From positions 44,081,917-44,145,916 of the forward strand of contig CM018043.1 in NCBI GenBank assembly GCA_008638375.1: 64,000 bases of DNA. Reading direction: 5' to 3'. How positions within the stretch are numbered: the first letter of the stretch is position 1; every line of letters begins with the position of its first letter. The notes below the pieces were generated by a model. It was not told where the DNA came from and did not search any database. It saw only the letters and a program-made list of their open reading frames with translations. The translations under genes were made by a program, and so were the position numbers. Below are positions 1 to 11,296 of this stretch, one piece after another. The DNA comes from Nyssa sinensis. Taxonomy: Eukaryota > Streptophyta > Magnoliopsida > Cornales > Nyssaceae.

Positions 1-2200
1 AAATGGTCGAGCAGAACGTAAACATCGCCACATTCTGGATATAGTAAGAGCACTTCTCATTTCCACCTCTCTTGCATAACGTTTTTGGGGAGAAGCTGCC
101 CTTACTGTTGTCTACACCATCAATCGTGTTCCCTCACCCACTATACACAATAAAACTCCGTTTGAGCTTCTCCATGGTACAATTCCTAACTACTCATTAC
201 TTCGAGTTTTTGGTTGTGTTTGTTTTGTCACTTTTCCTTCACATGAACGCACCAAATTTGAGCCTCGATCCCGACTCTGTTGTCTTCTTGGTTATGGTCT
301 CACTCAAAAGGGTTATCGTTGTTATGATCCCATAGCCAAACGTCTTCGTATTTCTCGTCATGTTAAGTTTTGGGAACATAAGATGTTTACGAGTATTTCT
401 CCTTTTCCTCAGTCTTCTATCAGTTATGCTCTTATCTTTACTGACCCCTCTATTGCTTTATTTCCTGACTCCTCTGCAGAGATGCCAAGCTCCTCAGATG
501 TTCATTTTTTGCCTATTTCAGAGTCATTTGACACATCTGCTGATACTTTTGATCCATCAACTGCCTCCGAGCCTGTCCAGGTACCTGCACTTCGTCAATC
601 CACTAGAGTAAGAGCTCCTCCTTCTCATCTTTAAGATTTTCATTGTTATTATGCTCTTGCTACCCTTCACGAACGTCACAGTTATTGTGAGGCTAATGCT
701 GACCCTCTTTGACAGAAAACTATGTCTGATGAACTAGAAGCTCTCACTAAAACTCATACTTAGGATTTGGTGGATTTACCTCCTAGCAAGTCTGCAATTA
801 GATGTAAATGGGTCTACAAAATTAAGACTCGGTCAGATGGATTAGTGGAACACTACAAAGCTCGTCTTGTTGCCAAGGGTTTCTCTCAAGAGTATGGTAT
901 TGACTATGAGGAAACTTTTGCCCCTGTTGCTCGTCTTACCTCTGTCCGCTCTTTACTTGGCATTGCTGCAGTGCGTCATTGGCAACTGTTTCAGATGGAT
1001 GTCAAAAATGCATTCTTGAATGGTGATCTTGCTGAGGAAGTTTATATGTATCCTCCCCCTGGTTATGCCCATCCTCCTCACACAGTTTGCCGTCTTCGGC
1101 GTGCTCTCTACGATCTCAAACAAGCTCCCCGAGCTTGTTTTTCTAAATTCAGTTGTGTTGTTGCTCAACAGGGGTTTACCCCTAGTACCTATGACTCAAC
1201 TCTTTTCCTTCGGACCACTGGTGCTGGTATTATTCTTATTCTTCTTTATGTTGATGACATGATCATCACAGGCGATGATCTTTCTGGTATTCGAGATCTT
1301 CAACACTTTTTGAGTCAGAATTTTGAGATGAAGGACTTGGGGCAGCTTAACTACTTTTTGGGTCTTGAGGTTACATCTGGATTAGATGGTTATTATCTTT
1401 CTCAAGCTAAGTATGCATTTGACTTTCTTTCTGAAGCCGGCTTGACTGACAGCAAAACATGCACTTCTCCTCTTGATCCTAATGTTCGGTTACTTGTTAT
1501 TGATGGTGAATCTCTTCCTGATGTTACTCTGTATTGACAACTGGTCGGTAGTCTCATCTATCTTACTGTTACCCGACCAGACATTTCCTATGTTGCTCAT
1601 CTGGTTAGCCAGTTTATGAGTGCCCCTCGCTCTACCCACTATGCTGCTGTTCTTCGCATCTTACGGTATGTCAAGGGAACTCTGTTTCATGGCCTTCACT
1701 TTTCCTCTCGCTCATTTCTTGAGCTCCACTCCTATTCTGATGCTAATTAGGCTGGTGATCCTACCGATCGTCGCTCCACCACGGGATACTATTTCTTACT
1801 CGACACTTCTCTCATTTCTTGGCGTAGTAAGAAGTAGACTATTGTTGCCTGCTCTAGTACTGAGGCTGAGTACCGTGCCCTTGCTGATATTACAGCTAAA
1901 CTTTTGTGGTTACGATGGCTTTTCACAGATATGGGTGTTCCTCAGATGACTAGTTCTCCTCTTTATTGTGATAATCGGAGCGCCATCCAAATTGCTCACA
2001 ATGATGTCTTTCATGAGTGCACCAAACATATTGAAATTGATTGTCACTTCATTCGGCACCATCTTCAGCAGGGCACCTTGGATCTTCGATCTGTCTCGTC
2101 TGAAGATCAACTTGCCGATATTTTCATGAAGTTTCATCCTCCTGGTCGGCTCTGTGATCTTGTTTCCAAACTCCAGTTGACTTCGTCATCTCGATTTTGA
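1..2200 (+). pseudogene. Ty1/copia pol remnant (integrase end, RT, RNase H)
   Basis: This is the 3' half of a copia polyprotein, entering from the left edge. In order it shows the integrase end (NGRAERKHRHILD at 1-40, then FWGEAALT and a GYGLTQKGYRCYDP stretch near 290-330), a Ser/Pro-rich linker (370-630), reverse transcriptase (about 770-1540, with QMDVKNAFLNG at 995-1025 and the catalytic YVDDM near 1248-1262), and RNase H (about 1540-2200, with SSTEAEYRAL and KHIEIDCHFIRHH). The frame is interrupted by stops near 76, 631, 709, 761, 1536, 1747 and 1837. Most of these fit a single transition in a Trp, Gln or Arg codon. The terminal stop lies at 2198-2200, just before the polypurine tract and 3' LTR, as expected. 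The two catalytic RT motifs are intact, so inactivation looks moderate in age. The lineage within copia is not resolved. Confidence 0.93.
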
Positions 2201-2207
2201 GGGGGGA
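2195..2207 (+). other. Polypurine tract of the left copia element
   Basis: The sequence TTTTGAGGGGGGA directly precedes a TGTTAG LTR start. Its position, after the pol stop and next to the LTR, is that of the plus-strand primer used in reverse transcription. Confidence 0.85.
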
Positions 2208-2377
2208 TGTTAGAATATTCTAGAATACACATAGACTCTATTTCTACATTGTCCACATCGTATATATTCTAACATTGTATTCTCATATTGTACCTATAAA
2301 TAGGCCTCATATTGTACAGTTTTAAATACATAGAAATATATACAAATTCCTTTCTCTTCTTTATTTCCTCACCATCA
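2208..2377 (+). repeat. 3' LTR of the left copia element (end approximate)
   Basis: The LTR begins TGTTAGAATATTCTAGAATA right after the polypurine tract. The first 20 bases contain a TAGAATATTCTA palindrome, and TATATTCTAACA recurs inverted near 2261-2275. A TATA box (CTATAAATAGG) sits near 2294-2305. The end is placed at a CA about 70 bp after the TATA box. The 5' LTR is outside the window, so the length cannot be confirmed by pairing. Confidence 0.7.
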
Positions 2378-2660
2378 AAATCTGGAAGTCTTTCGTAATT
2401 GCAAAAAGCAAATAGCTTTGTCTTCAGGCTGACCTCGGGCAAATCCTCCAATGCGATTCTTATTGATTGGAAGGTCTCTAAGGGCATTAAAATTAAGTCA
2501 CATGAGTCTCTATTGTATAGTACCAAGCTGATCATTGATTTGTGCTAACTGTTGCCCGTGGTCGTCAATTACCACCCATACAGCCTCCATCCCACGATGA
2601 ACGTTAATGGGATTTTTTGATTCCGTCTACATTAATTGCCATTAAGCCAGGAAAATTCTC

Positions 2661-2676
2661 GCTTTGATACCAAATA
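2661..2676 (-). other. Primer binding site (tRNA-iMet type)
   Basis: The minus strand reads TATTTGGTATCAAAGC immediately inside the LTR that ends at 2678. This matches the usual TGGTATCAGAGC primer site for initiator methionine tRNA with one change. It fixes the orientation of the neighbouring LTR as minus. The following minus-strand sequence (2660 down to about 2385) would be the 5' leader or start of gag, but no conserved domain is readable. Confidence 0.7.
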
Positions 2677-2677
2677 A

Positions 2678-3082
2678 TGTGGAACGAAAACGTGGAAGGA
2701 GGATCAAACACGTTGAATTCCTCAGTAATAAATAAACATAGGACTCCTCACCCAACAAGTGAAAATAATTCTCCAAAATTCATAATTAATATTTATTGAT
2801 AAAAAAACGTAACCATAAAGACATATTACATCATATTTATAGTGCTAGAATACTCATATTTTGACTAAGAAACCAAAACTCCTATTTTTATACTAATCAT
2901 ACTACAATAAAGACTAGTAATTCGAATAGGAAACTACTAATTCATATATTTCATATTCTAATTCTAATAAAATAAGGAAAGTAAATAAATTAGGAATAAA
3001 TTAAAACTGAAAACTAAACAATCCTAATACAACTCTAAAACAAGTTTCATTATTTTTAGGGTCTTATATGTGTCCTACATCA
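2678..3082 (-). repeat. 405-bp LTR (family also at 61379-61771)
   Basis: On the minus strand this runs from TGATGTAGGACACA to GTTTTCGTTCCACA. It aligns over its whole length with 61379-61771, in the same orientation. Because a primer site follows at 2661-2676, this copy is a 5' LTR whose internal region has been lost beyond about 2385. It is AT-rich, with no coding content. The two copies differ by many substitutions and small indels, so neither is recent. Confidence 0.8.
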
Positions 3083-3760
3083 TAAATTAACTCAACCCAT
3101 GGTTGGTATTACAATTAATGAACTGAACATTCTAATATATTAGAACCAAGAACCTACCAACATAATCAATCCTACACAAATCCAAACCAGAAGCCTCCCA
3201 AATAGGCGAATTACTCGTGGTTGGCATGACTTGGTGGCATTTGGTAATTTTTGTCGGGTTTGTAAATGGTTATGGTTACTCCTATCAGATAAGCGAATAG
3301 CGCTTCAGTATATATAAGAGGGGTGGGGGGGCAAGGGTGCCCACACTAGAGAGATGTTAGTAGAGTTTGCAAGCATGGTTCCTCATGTCAGCTTGGGAAA
3401 TTGTGGTTTATCATATATATAGGGGTTAAGGTCCCCTTTCACCCTAAGGCATGTATGAGGCATTCCATGGGCAAGTTATGGGCATGGCATGGCTTGCTTG
3501 GCCCTAGTCCCGTCACTGTATGGCAAAGTGACATGGTAAATTTAAATAAAAGATCATTATGAGCCCTTTTCCAGTTTCAAAGTGTTTCATAAGGAGATTG
3601 AAAAAATAATTTAATTTATGTATTCAAATGTTCTGACAATGCTTTGGAATATGTTAAAGGACATTGATTGTCATATTGAGATTCTAAGGGTATTCTTCAG
3701 CAAACTTCTCGTGCACATACCCTAAAAAAAATAGGGTTGGTGAACCAAAAAAAAAATTGT
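3083..3760. other. Unassigned intergenic stretch
   Basis: I see no gene here. A TATA-like TATATATAAGAGGGG motif lies near 3308-3322, followed by a G-run. The region around 3420-3540 is richer in G+C and has repeated GGCATG words. It may be worn LTR sequence, but no ends can be defined. Confidence 0.3.
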
Positions 3761-4300
3761 CATTTTATTAAGGTTACTAGAACATTGATGATTCATATGC
3801 ATGGGCCTATAACTTTTTGGGGGAAAGTCGTTCTTACTACATGTTTTCTTAATTAATTGCATGTCATCCTTTGTTCTATATGGTTTAGTTCCATACTTTG
3901 TTTTGTCTCCAAATGTCCTTTGTTTGACTTACCACCTTGTGTGTTTAGTTGTGTATGTTTTACATAAGATCTTATACTTGGTTTAGAAACACTAGCTCCT
4001 AAGGCTATTAAATGTATGTTTTAGGATATTCACATACTCAAAAGGGTTACAAGTGTTGGAAGCCTTAATCTCGTCATGTTTTGAGAGTGTCGATGTTACT
4101 TTCTTTGAACATCTTCCTTTCTTTTCTTCACAAAACGTTTTCTAATCAAGAATCTATCCCACTTTCTCTTCAAGTCTCTTGTGATGCAAGTTCTTCTTCC
4201 AAACCTATTTTTAAACTTTTATAGCTGTGTCAAAGAAGATATAAAACTACTCAAATCAGCCCTTCAACTAATCCTCCAACATCTTCATCCACTAGTAATT
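3760..4300 (+). pseudogene. Decayed copia integrase C-terminal fragment
   Basis: Across three frames the plus strand keeps the order of the region after the copia integrase core: an FWGE-like stretch near 3815, a PNVPLFDLPPCVFGC-like stretch near 3905-3950, APKAIKCMF near 3995-4015, then GYSHTQKGYKCWKP (4023-4063) and VTFFE-like residues near 4092-4110. A Ser-rich linker follows to about 4300. Frameshifts and stops are frequent, so this is an old relic. Neither RT nor gag is joined to it. It is not the same element as 1-2377, since both copies cover this domain. Confidence 0.65.
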
Positions 4301-4399
4301 CAATCAACTTCTTCGGATGATTTGCCTATACTTTGCACCTTTGGCATTCAAATCCACCACTCCAATAATTGCCAAACAATGATTGAAACCCCCTACAGC

Positions 4400-4856
4400 T
4401 TCTCTGTCAATATACACTAGCACTCTTTACAACATTAAAATCACCCATAAGGAGCCAAGAACTGGACTGAGAGAAGGCACCAAAGTTACTTAAATGAGTC
4501 CAAAAAGCCTTCCTAGTTTCCTAATCAGAAGCCCCATATATAAAGAGAGCATAAAACCGAGTTAGAGAATTCACAACTTGAATAAAGATAGTGACTACTT
4601 GAGGAGAGCTATAAAGAAACTCAACTTGAAGAATATATGTATTCCAATGTAACAAAATTCTACCAACCACATTAGAGGGACAATTGTGAAGAAACCCCCA
4701 CTCACTGGAACATTTCATCCTTACAGATTTGATTTCATTCTTGACTTTTGTTTCACAAAAGGCAAACAAAGCTAATTTCTGATTTTTCTTGTATCTTCTA
4801 ACTTCTTTTTGCTTAAGAGGACCACTTAATCTTCTAATGTTCCAAGAAGCTATTCC
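4400..4856 (-). pseudogene. LINE ORF2 endonuclease fragment (inverted)
   Basis: On the minus strand one frame reads through the start of an apurinic-type LINE endonuclease: SWNIRRLSGPLKQKEV near 4855-4800, the catalytic-Glu motif CETKVKNE near 4755-4735, GRILLHWN near 4665-4645, FIYGASD near 4540-4525, and WLLMGDFNVV near 4455-4425, where GDFN is the second hallmark. A stop follows soon after and the frame degrades. Only the N-terminal half of the domain is present. It lies head-to-head with a plus-strand LINE 3' end (5200-5720), which suggests one insertion with 5' inversion. Confidence 0.75.
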
Positions 4857-5199
4857 TGATTATGTCGTTTCATCATTGTCTACCTGAATTTACTCCTTTA
4901 TAGTTATCTTGGCAAATGAACACTGATGCCATGCCCATGCGCATTGGATACTTGCTCTAACTACGAGCTATATCACCAACGGGATAGAGTCAATCCATAA
5001 ATGGTAAGGTTTAAGGTCTATATGCCTAAGGGCTTCAGGCCCTTGTTTCTCAATCTTTGGGTCATTGCCATCCAATTGAGGCAATGAGGATATTCAGGAA
5101 TAGGCTTATCATTTAGAAGATCATTAAGGGTATGGGAAAAAAGATGAACTGGAAAATCTTGTGTCCTTTATTGGTGGCGCTCCTTAATTGAATGCTTAT

Positions 5200-5720
5200 A
5201 GGTCTGAAATAATGGTATGGAAAGCTAACAGTGTTTTCTGTTAGCTCTCTGTATAAATTATTTGAAGGAGATATGAATAATAAAGAGGAATATTTGGATG
5301 TGATCTAGAATAATGCTTGCCCACCGAGAGTTAAATATTTTGTTCGGTTGGTTTGGTGGGAGAGAGTTAGTTGATTTGACAAATTACTAAAGTTAGACAT
5401 TATTGATGAGAATGAGAGCAACCAAGGGAAATGCAAATTCTGCAATTTGTGTAGAGACTGTGGATCATTTATTCTTGCAGTGCCACGTAGTATGGAAAAC
5501 TTGGGTGGCTTGTTTGGAATGGTGGAACTTGGTCTGGGTTGCTCCTGCACATGTGAAGGATCTATTGAAGGTCTCTAAAAATTAAGTTGATTTTTGAAAA
5601 GATCATTCCAAGATGGGAAGAAGTAGTGGATATGGTTATACTTAAGCTTGCTTTTTGGGTGAAATCTACAACAGGGTTTAATCAATTCTCAGTTCAATAT
5701 TTTTTGTTCAAATTTCGTAG
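5200..5720 (+). pseudogene. LINE ORF2 3' end (zf-RVT domain)
   Basis: The plus strand encodes the zinc-binding region that follows the RT of plant L1-like LINEs: FSVSSLYKLFEG (5233-5270), ACPPRVKYFV (5312-5345), a CKFC pair near 5432-5445, ETVDHLFLQCHVVWKTW (5455-5505), and the tail KLIFEKIIPRWEEV with AFWVKS near 5650-5670. The C-C-H-C order is kept, but across a frame change near 5435 and with stops (near 5307 and 5371). No poly(A) tail is recognisable. Confidence 0.75.
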
Positions 5721-6925
5721 TGTTATGGATGTTATCTAGCTCAGAGGAAATGAAAAATGTTGCTCTGTTTTTTTTCTGCTTTCAGCAACCATTACTTCTT
5801 CTCACTTCATTATGCCAGGAAATCAGAGAGTGAGGTAAAATAAGAGGAAAATTAAAATAAATAGAACGAGAGTCAGTTTTTTTCTTCTGTTTAGAGTTTA
5901 AAAAAAAGAGTTGGAAAAGAGAAGGAAAAGAAAGAACATAAGAAGTGTGTGAGTTTTTTGTTAAGAATGCAAAGAATGAATAAGAAAAAAAAAGGAAATT
6001 ATGTGAGAACAAATAAACAAAAATTGAGAATGAGTTTATGCGAGTGGTAGTTTATTCTGTGCTTCAAATCTATAATGCATAAGTGATTTCTTTTTCCCTA
6101 AAAGTAAACTATCTGTGTGTTCTAGTCCATATTCAAGTGTGAGCATCTTGTTGATCCGTTAATCTCTGGTATTTTGGTACATAGCAAGAAGGTGGTTCTT
6201 CAAGATGGTCTGTTTATTGCTTCCTTATCCATGCTGCTTCATTCTCCTTTCTGATTCTTGTCCCACATCTTATGGTTTCTATTCTCTTATACCTCTTCTC
6301 CTATATCCCAGTCAGGTTTGATCATGGATGTTGGAGAATCTTCTAATAGAAAATGGATATTGAGAGAAATGAAAAGAAACAAAAAAAATCAAAAAAAGAA
6401 GAAGAGAGAAACAGTAAGAGAGATTGAGATAGGCATGGTCTTAGAAAAAATGAGAAAAGGAAAACAGAGAAAAATAAGAGAAAAGAGAAAAAAAGAAGAA
6501 AAAAAGAGAAAAGAAAAATAGGAAAAAAGAGAGTTTGCAGATGTTGGAATCAAATATGGTTTTTTTGGTCTAAATGTTGAAGTTGTTGCCTAGGGTGATA
6601 GCTCATAGTCTAGTTTTGGTTTAGAATTTATCTTTTCTACTGTCTTGTTACGCCTAGCTTCACTCTTTGCCTTACTGTTAGGAAAGAAAGGGCAAGGTCA
6701 GGGATGATCTGTTTACTAGTGGTCTGCAATAGGTTTTGGACTTTGAGGAGTCTTGGTCCAACTGTGGCGAGTAGAAAAACAAAGAAAGGGGAAAAGTAAG
6801 AAAAATGAGGGTCTGGAACTGCTGGAATCAACTCTGCCTTAGCAAAAATTGGTTAAAAAAGTAGTTGTCCTGGAATGCCTGCTGCATCTTATTTACTATA
6901 TCTCCTTAGTCTCTTTCTTTTCTTG
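5721..6925. other. Low-complexity intergenic region
   Basis: I find no supported gene. 5870-6010 is A-rich. 6355-6535 is almost pure A/G and gives a Lys/Arg/Glu-only reading frame that should not be taken as a protein. The remainder is ordinary AT-rich sequence. Confidence 0.5.
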
Positions 6926-8270
6926 TGTAGACACTTCATTTTATAACCCTTGATTACGAGATAGCAATTTAGTAGTTATATTAAGAAATCTACTTTCATT
7001 AGGACTCCTCTTGAAGTAGTCCTACTCCTGCTGGGACTCTCCTACCAGAGTCTCGATTCCATTAGGACTCCTCCAGAGTCCTACTCCCGCTAAGGCTCTC
7101 CTGTCAGAGTCCTAGTTCCATTAGGACTTCTCTTGACAGAGTTATATCCCCGCCAGGACTCTTCTACCAGAGTCCCATTTCCATTAGGATTCCTCCTAAC
7201 AAAGTCCTACTCGCGTTAGGACATTCGTGTCGAAGTTCCAGTCCAGGTAAGACTCTTCTCGATAGAGTCTCACTCCCGTTAGGACTCTCCTGTCAAAATT
7301 CGAGTCTCACTCCCGTTAGGACTCTCCTGTCAAAATTCTAGTCTAAGTAAGACTCTTCCCGATAAAGCCCTATTCCCGTTAGGACTCTCCTGCCACAGTC
7401 CTAGTCCAAGTACGACTCTTCTTAATAAAGTCCCGCTCTCGTTAGGACTCTCTTGTTAGAGTCCCAGTCCAAGCAAGACTCTTCCCGATAGAGTCTCCTA
7501 GGATGGTATTTTGATAATTTCGGCACGTTTTTACCCACTAAGGGCATTTTGATAATTTGGCACAATCCTACCCTTAGTAGGACTTCCTGGTTACTTGAGA
7601 GGCATTTTCATAATTTCCATGTCATTTTACCCACATGAGGTAATTTGGTAATTTTAGCCCTTTGGTGACGAATTAGAAGTAATTTGGTCTTTTCACATGC
7701 CTTGTGGCAATCTAGAGATTTTTCACCGAGTTAGGGGTGATTTGGTAATCTTGAGTGATAGTAGTATATTTAGGCTAAATTAGGACTTGCCACTTTTAGA
7801 GTTTCTATAAATCTGGTTGCTTAATATTTCTTTAAATGGAGTTACATTGAACCTAGACATTTTCATTTTAGAGTTTATTTTCTATTCAAATTCTATTTCT
7901 CTTTTATCTTATTGGCTTTTGCATGTAGACACCAATTCTATTGGTTAGTGCATTATCATAATTATTTATTAATTCATTTAGTTAGAATAATCATTATTAT
8001 TTAATTTTTTATTTATTTAATTAAATAATTGTCACTCAAGACATGATCCTAGCTCTCCGTTTTAGAATTTTATCTTAGACCCTTGGATCAAATCTCTATA
8101 TTTATCTATAAATAGAGCTCCCAGGCCATCAGTTTTAGGGACATAAAAATACACGACGGAAAGACGGTTTCTATAGCCTTGCGCTGTTAGGTTAATTCTA
8201 GGGTCTCTCAACAAGAACCGTTCCTCTCGAGGCTAAAAGCCCTGTCGAAGTGACTTGCATAATTCTAACA
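6926..8270 (+). repeat. Gypsy-type LTR-like block (TGTAGACAC start)
   Basis: The block begins TGTAGACACTTCATTTTATA followed by ACCCTTGATT. The same start is seen inverted near 47865 (there with CCCC). Both copies continue into degenerate GGCATTTTGATAATTT-type repeats (7500-7760 here; 47200-47760 inverted). A TATA-like CTATAAATAGAGCTC lies near 8107-8122, followed about 100 bp later by a GC-richer leader. The start is good, but the 3' end and target duplication could not be fixed, so this may be a solo LTR or a truncated element. Confidence 0.5.
6995..7500 (+). repeat. About 60-bp minisatellite
   Basis: About eight degenerate copies are present of a unit built from two related halves, AGGACTCTCCTGTCAGAGTC and a partner near TAGTTCCATTAGGACTCCTC. 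The halves alternate, and copies near 7250-7360 include an almost exact local duplication of about 45 bp. The array lies inside the LTR-like block, so it is probably an internal LTR repeat. Confidence 0.8.
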
Positions 8271-8670
8271 CTAATAGTATATGATAATCCCATACTTTAA
8301 TTAGTCTTTCCATAACACATTTTACCATGCATTACATTAATATCATAGTTTATATTGCCCTACATCCATATCTAACAACCTAGATATACTTGCATAATTC
8401 TAACACTAATTACATTCATCAATAGTGCATTATAATAATATCATAGTTTGTGGTCATACTGTATCCATGTCTACCAGCCTAGATATGTTCTGGTCATTAA
8501 ATCTCCATATCTAACACCTAGATATGCCAATGTAATTTTATCATCAATCACAATCAAATAATGCAAGTATTTGATTTTATTCATATCTAACATTCTAGAT
8601 ATGCCAATATAATTATAATCAGTAATTATATTTAAATGTTATAATTATCGAATCATTCATCACAATACAT
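8270..8670. repeat. Degenerate repeat with a CATATCTAAC...CTAGATATG motif
   Basis: The words CATATCTAACA and CCTAGATATG recur near 8370, 8465, 8505 and 8580, with AT-rich spacers such as ATAATATCATAGTTT. It looks like an old tandem array. No coding potential is seen. Confidence 0.5.
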
Positions 8671-8959
8671 GTCTCATACCTTACTTGCATACGCTACACA
8701 TATGCTCGTATATACATTTAGATGAGTAAACTGTAAGCATACAGTCACACCATAACAATCAAGGTAAATTATCTTACTGTTAAAACGATGTGCAGGTGAT
8801 ATATATCAAATCATGATATGATATGTACTTAATATAACACTATTATATGTCATTTGAGAAGTTACTTCTTGATTTTTATTTTTTTTTATTATTATTTTTT
8901 TAAAAGGCTAGTGTAACTCGTGTTAGATTGGTTGGGGGTTCTGATAACAATAGGCACTA

Positions 8960-10240
8960 CATGTTAATAGAGGAAGATGCAATGGGCGGCAGGGACATGG
9001 CCCTCTAAAGATCTGAAAAATCCTTTGGTGTGACATACAAAGTACAAACATGTCATTGGTCTTATTAAAATTATAAGACTTACTGTCCAATGTACATATT
9101 TGTTAAGTCTTAAAACTAGAAATGTAACTTAATTGAGGTCCTCTTATCACCCCTTTGATCCTCACATCACACCCAAAGTCTCCAAAAGACTACTTATAGG
9201 ACCTAGATGGATAATAGAGAATGAAGGTAAGAATGCTCAAGCAATGATAGAAACCAAATTGACCTGAGTGGTAAAAGTGTCTTTGAAAGGGAAGATAGAT
9301 GAAAGATGCTTTTCAATACTTAACTATTAGGAAGTCCATTTCCGTTTCATGTCCTACCTTTCAAAAAGGCTTGAAAGACAAGACTTCATAATACTATAGT
9401 AAATGCTTTTGAAACGCCTGAAACTAATAATGTTGCAGTGATCATGATAGACCATTTCACAATCTTATCCATGTCCATATATTTCTCAATCAGGTTTTTC
9501 CTGAGTTTTCTTCCCATCTTTAAAACGTGTTACCTAGCTTTTCAGCTTTATTGCGTGGCTTATCCGCATATTCCTTTCGCATGTTATGTCCATTTTCAAT
9601 TCCCAAACTAATAGACATGCTGACAAATTCCAAATGGTGTGGCTTCGCTAAGACGCCGGGATAGGATTCGTGTAATCAACACCAATAGTTATTAAACTGA
9701 ATTGGGTATACTTTAAAGAATTCAAACTTGATGCAAATGATCAGGGCCACTAAATGCAGATTTCAATATAAGGAACTGACTTACCCAAATATACAAATTT
9801 GATCCAGGCCAGCAAAAACAGAGCAAAATCTACTTTATACTAAAATTCAATCTCTGACTGAACTGTCTTTGATTAATGGGGAAGCAGTGGCAAGACAAAT
9901 TTCGTGGCAAATTCTATAGTCAACACACAACTGTTGTTGCCAATTCAATGGTCAAACACTTGCTCGAGTGATGCCAGCAAGTGCACCAATCTTTTTCACA
10001 ATCATCAAGAAGATCACCAGGAAGCTGCAAATTTCATTACGACAACATGATATAGTTTTAATTGTCCATCCAATTGAAGTAGTTACCTCAGCAATGCAGA
10101 GGTCTCTAAGTTGATGATAAAGCTCTAAGGGAGAATCTCATGCATAGACATTAGACACTAACAGCTCATTTTCAAATTCGCGGCATATTAAAAACCAACG
10201 AGGAATAAAAATGAACAAGATGAAGAAAGAAAAAGTGTAA
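8960..10240. repeat. Local segmental duplication, copy 1
   Basis: Two modules are shared with 24735-27850. Module 1 (about 8970-9310) matches 24735-25100 in inverted orientation; the shared text includes the stretch about ACATGTCATTGGTCTTATTA and CCCCTTTGATCCTCACATCA. Module 2 (about 9320-10240) matches 26955-27840 directly and includes GATCAGGGCCACTAAATGCA. No open frame is conserved between copies, so it is non-coding flank rather than a duplicated gene. Confidence 0.8.
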
Positions 10241-10671
10241 ATGTTATCATATATCAACCTCATATTTATTCATAATTAGCTAACATTTTATAGTATATGT
10301 TTCATTTATTATGTATTTAAAATTATTATATGAAGTTCTTCTAAATTATTATGTTAGATCTTATTAATGGTACGTACATTATCTTCGTACACACTAAAAG
10401 ATCTGATCACGATAACATTCATTTAGTGATATCATTTTATTTATATGTGATTATTTCCTTTAGTGTCAAATGTTATTATATTTAGTTAAAACTATATACT
10501 AAAAGATTGATTATGATAACATTCATTTAATTATATCATTTTATTTTATATGCGATTTGGTAATTTAGTTTAACATGTTATTAATGTTTGAATATTAATC
10601 TTCAAAGATTGTTTTATTTTTTTGGTTTTATTTTTTATTTTTTTTTTATTTCAATAGGATTCTTTTAAGAA
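10241..10671. other. AT-rich spacer left of the Tat element
   Basis: No gene is present. A short repeat is visible: ACTAAAAGATC/TTGAT...ATAACATTCATTTA occurs near 10395 and again near 10500. Composition changes sharply at 10677, where the GC-richer LTR begins. Confidence 0.5.
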
Positions 10672-10676
10672 CCATA
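10672..10676. other. Target-site duplication CCATA of the Tat element
   Basis: CCATA sits directly before the TGATATACC start of the 5' LTR. The same five bases (22428-22432) directly follow the ATCA end of the 3' LTR piece. The 5-bp length is standard for gypsy integrase. Confidence 0.75.
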
Positions 10677-11219
10677 TGATATACCACAAACAGACGCACC
10701 AATCACCTTGAGACACGTGTGCTTACAGAACCGATAAACTCGGTCATACAGAGTAGGCGTGGCCTTCAGGGCACTCTCATACACATATCCTCCAGAGCTT
10801 GTGCTCTGGACAATATTCACTCAGTATTTCGTGTGGTTCCGACCTCGTTGTTTTCTTAACATCCGCCGTCAAGCAAAGAATAAGGAAACAGTCTTTTACA
10901 AGGAAATTGTCATACATGGTTATCTCTATCAATGTCCAACAAGGTAACTGCAATCTCCGATGATCAAATCCCTATTTTCATGGCTCCGAATCCTAATCAA
11001 CTTAGGAAGGCCACAACCTATAAATTAAACCCTACAGGTACGCTTTATTTTCATGCTCATTCTTTGGCTTTCAATACAATTTTTTCAATTCAGTTTACTT
11101 ACTTAAGCATTGGAGCGGCTATTGCCGGACCCAATCCGGTGACCCTCTGATTCCTTCTTTTTGAGTGTTCTCCAGGTCGCGGGGCCTATATTTCTTGCGA
11201 GCCAAAAAGTGCAGCATCA
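10677..11219 (+). repeat. 5' LTR of the Tat element
   Basis: It starts TGATATACC and ends GTGCAGCATCA. A TATA-like CTATAAATTAAACC lies near 11018-11032. The last third has the GC-rich leader with an ACTTAAGCATTGGAGCGG stretch (11101-11118), a common feature of Tat-type LTRs. It is followed two bases later by the primer site. The outer end is defined by the CCATA duplication. Confidence 0.78.
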
Positions 11220-11221
11220 GT

Positions 11222-11240
11222 TTGGTGCCGTCTATGGGAA
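11222..11240 (+). other. Primer binding site of the Tat element
   Basis: TTGGTGCCGTCTATGGGAA lies two bases inside the 5' LTR. It resembles the TTGGCGCCGTCTGTGGG type common in Tat elements, which pairs with the 3' end of a tRNA-Asp-like primer. Two changes relative to that form are visible. Confidence 0.75.
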
Positions 11241-11296
11241 ACGACTAATTTCCAAGTGCTCTATTCCTAGACTTATTCTCCTTCTCACCGGAGAAC

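Noticed and set aside
6258..6521. 87-codon Lys/Arg/Glu-rich frame
   Set aside because: It comes from a purine-only stretch and has low complexity and no domain.
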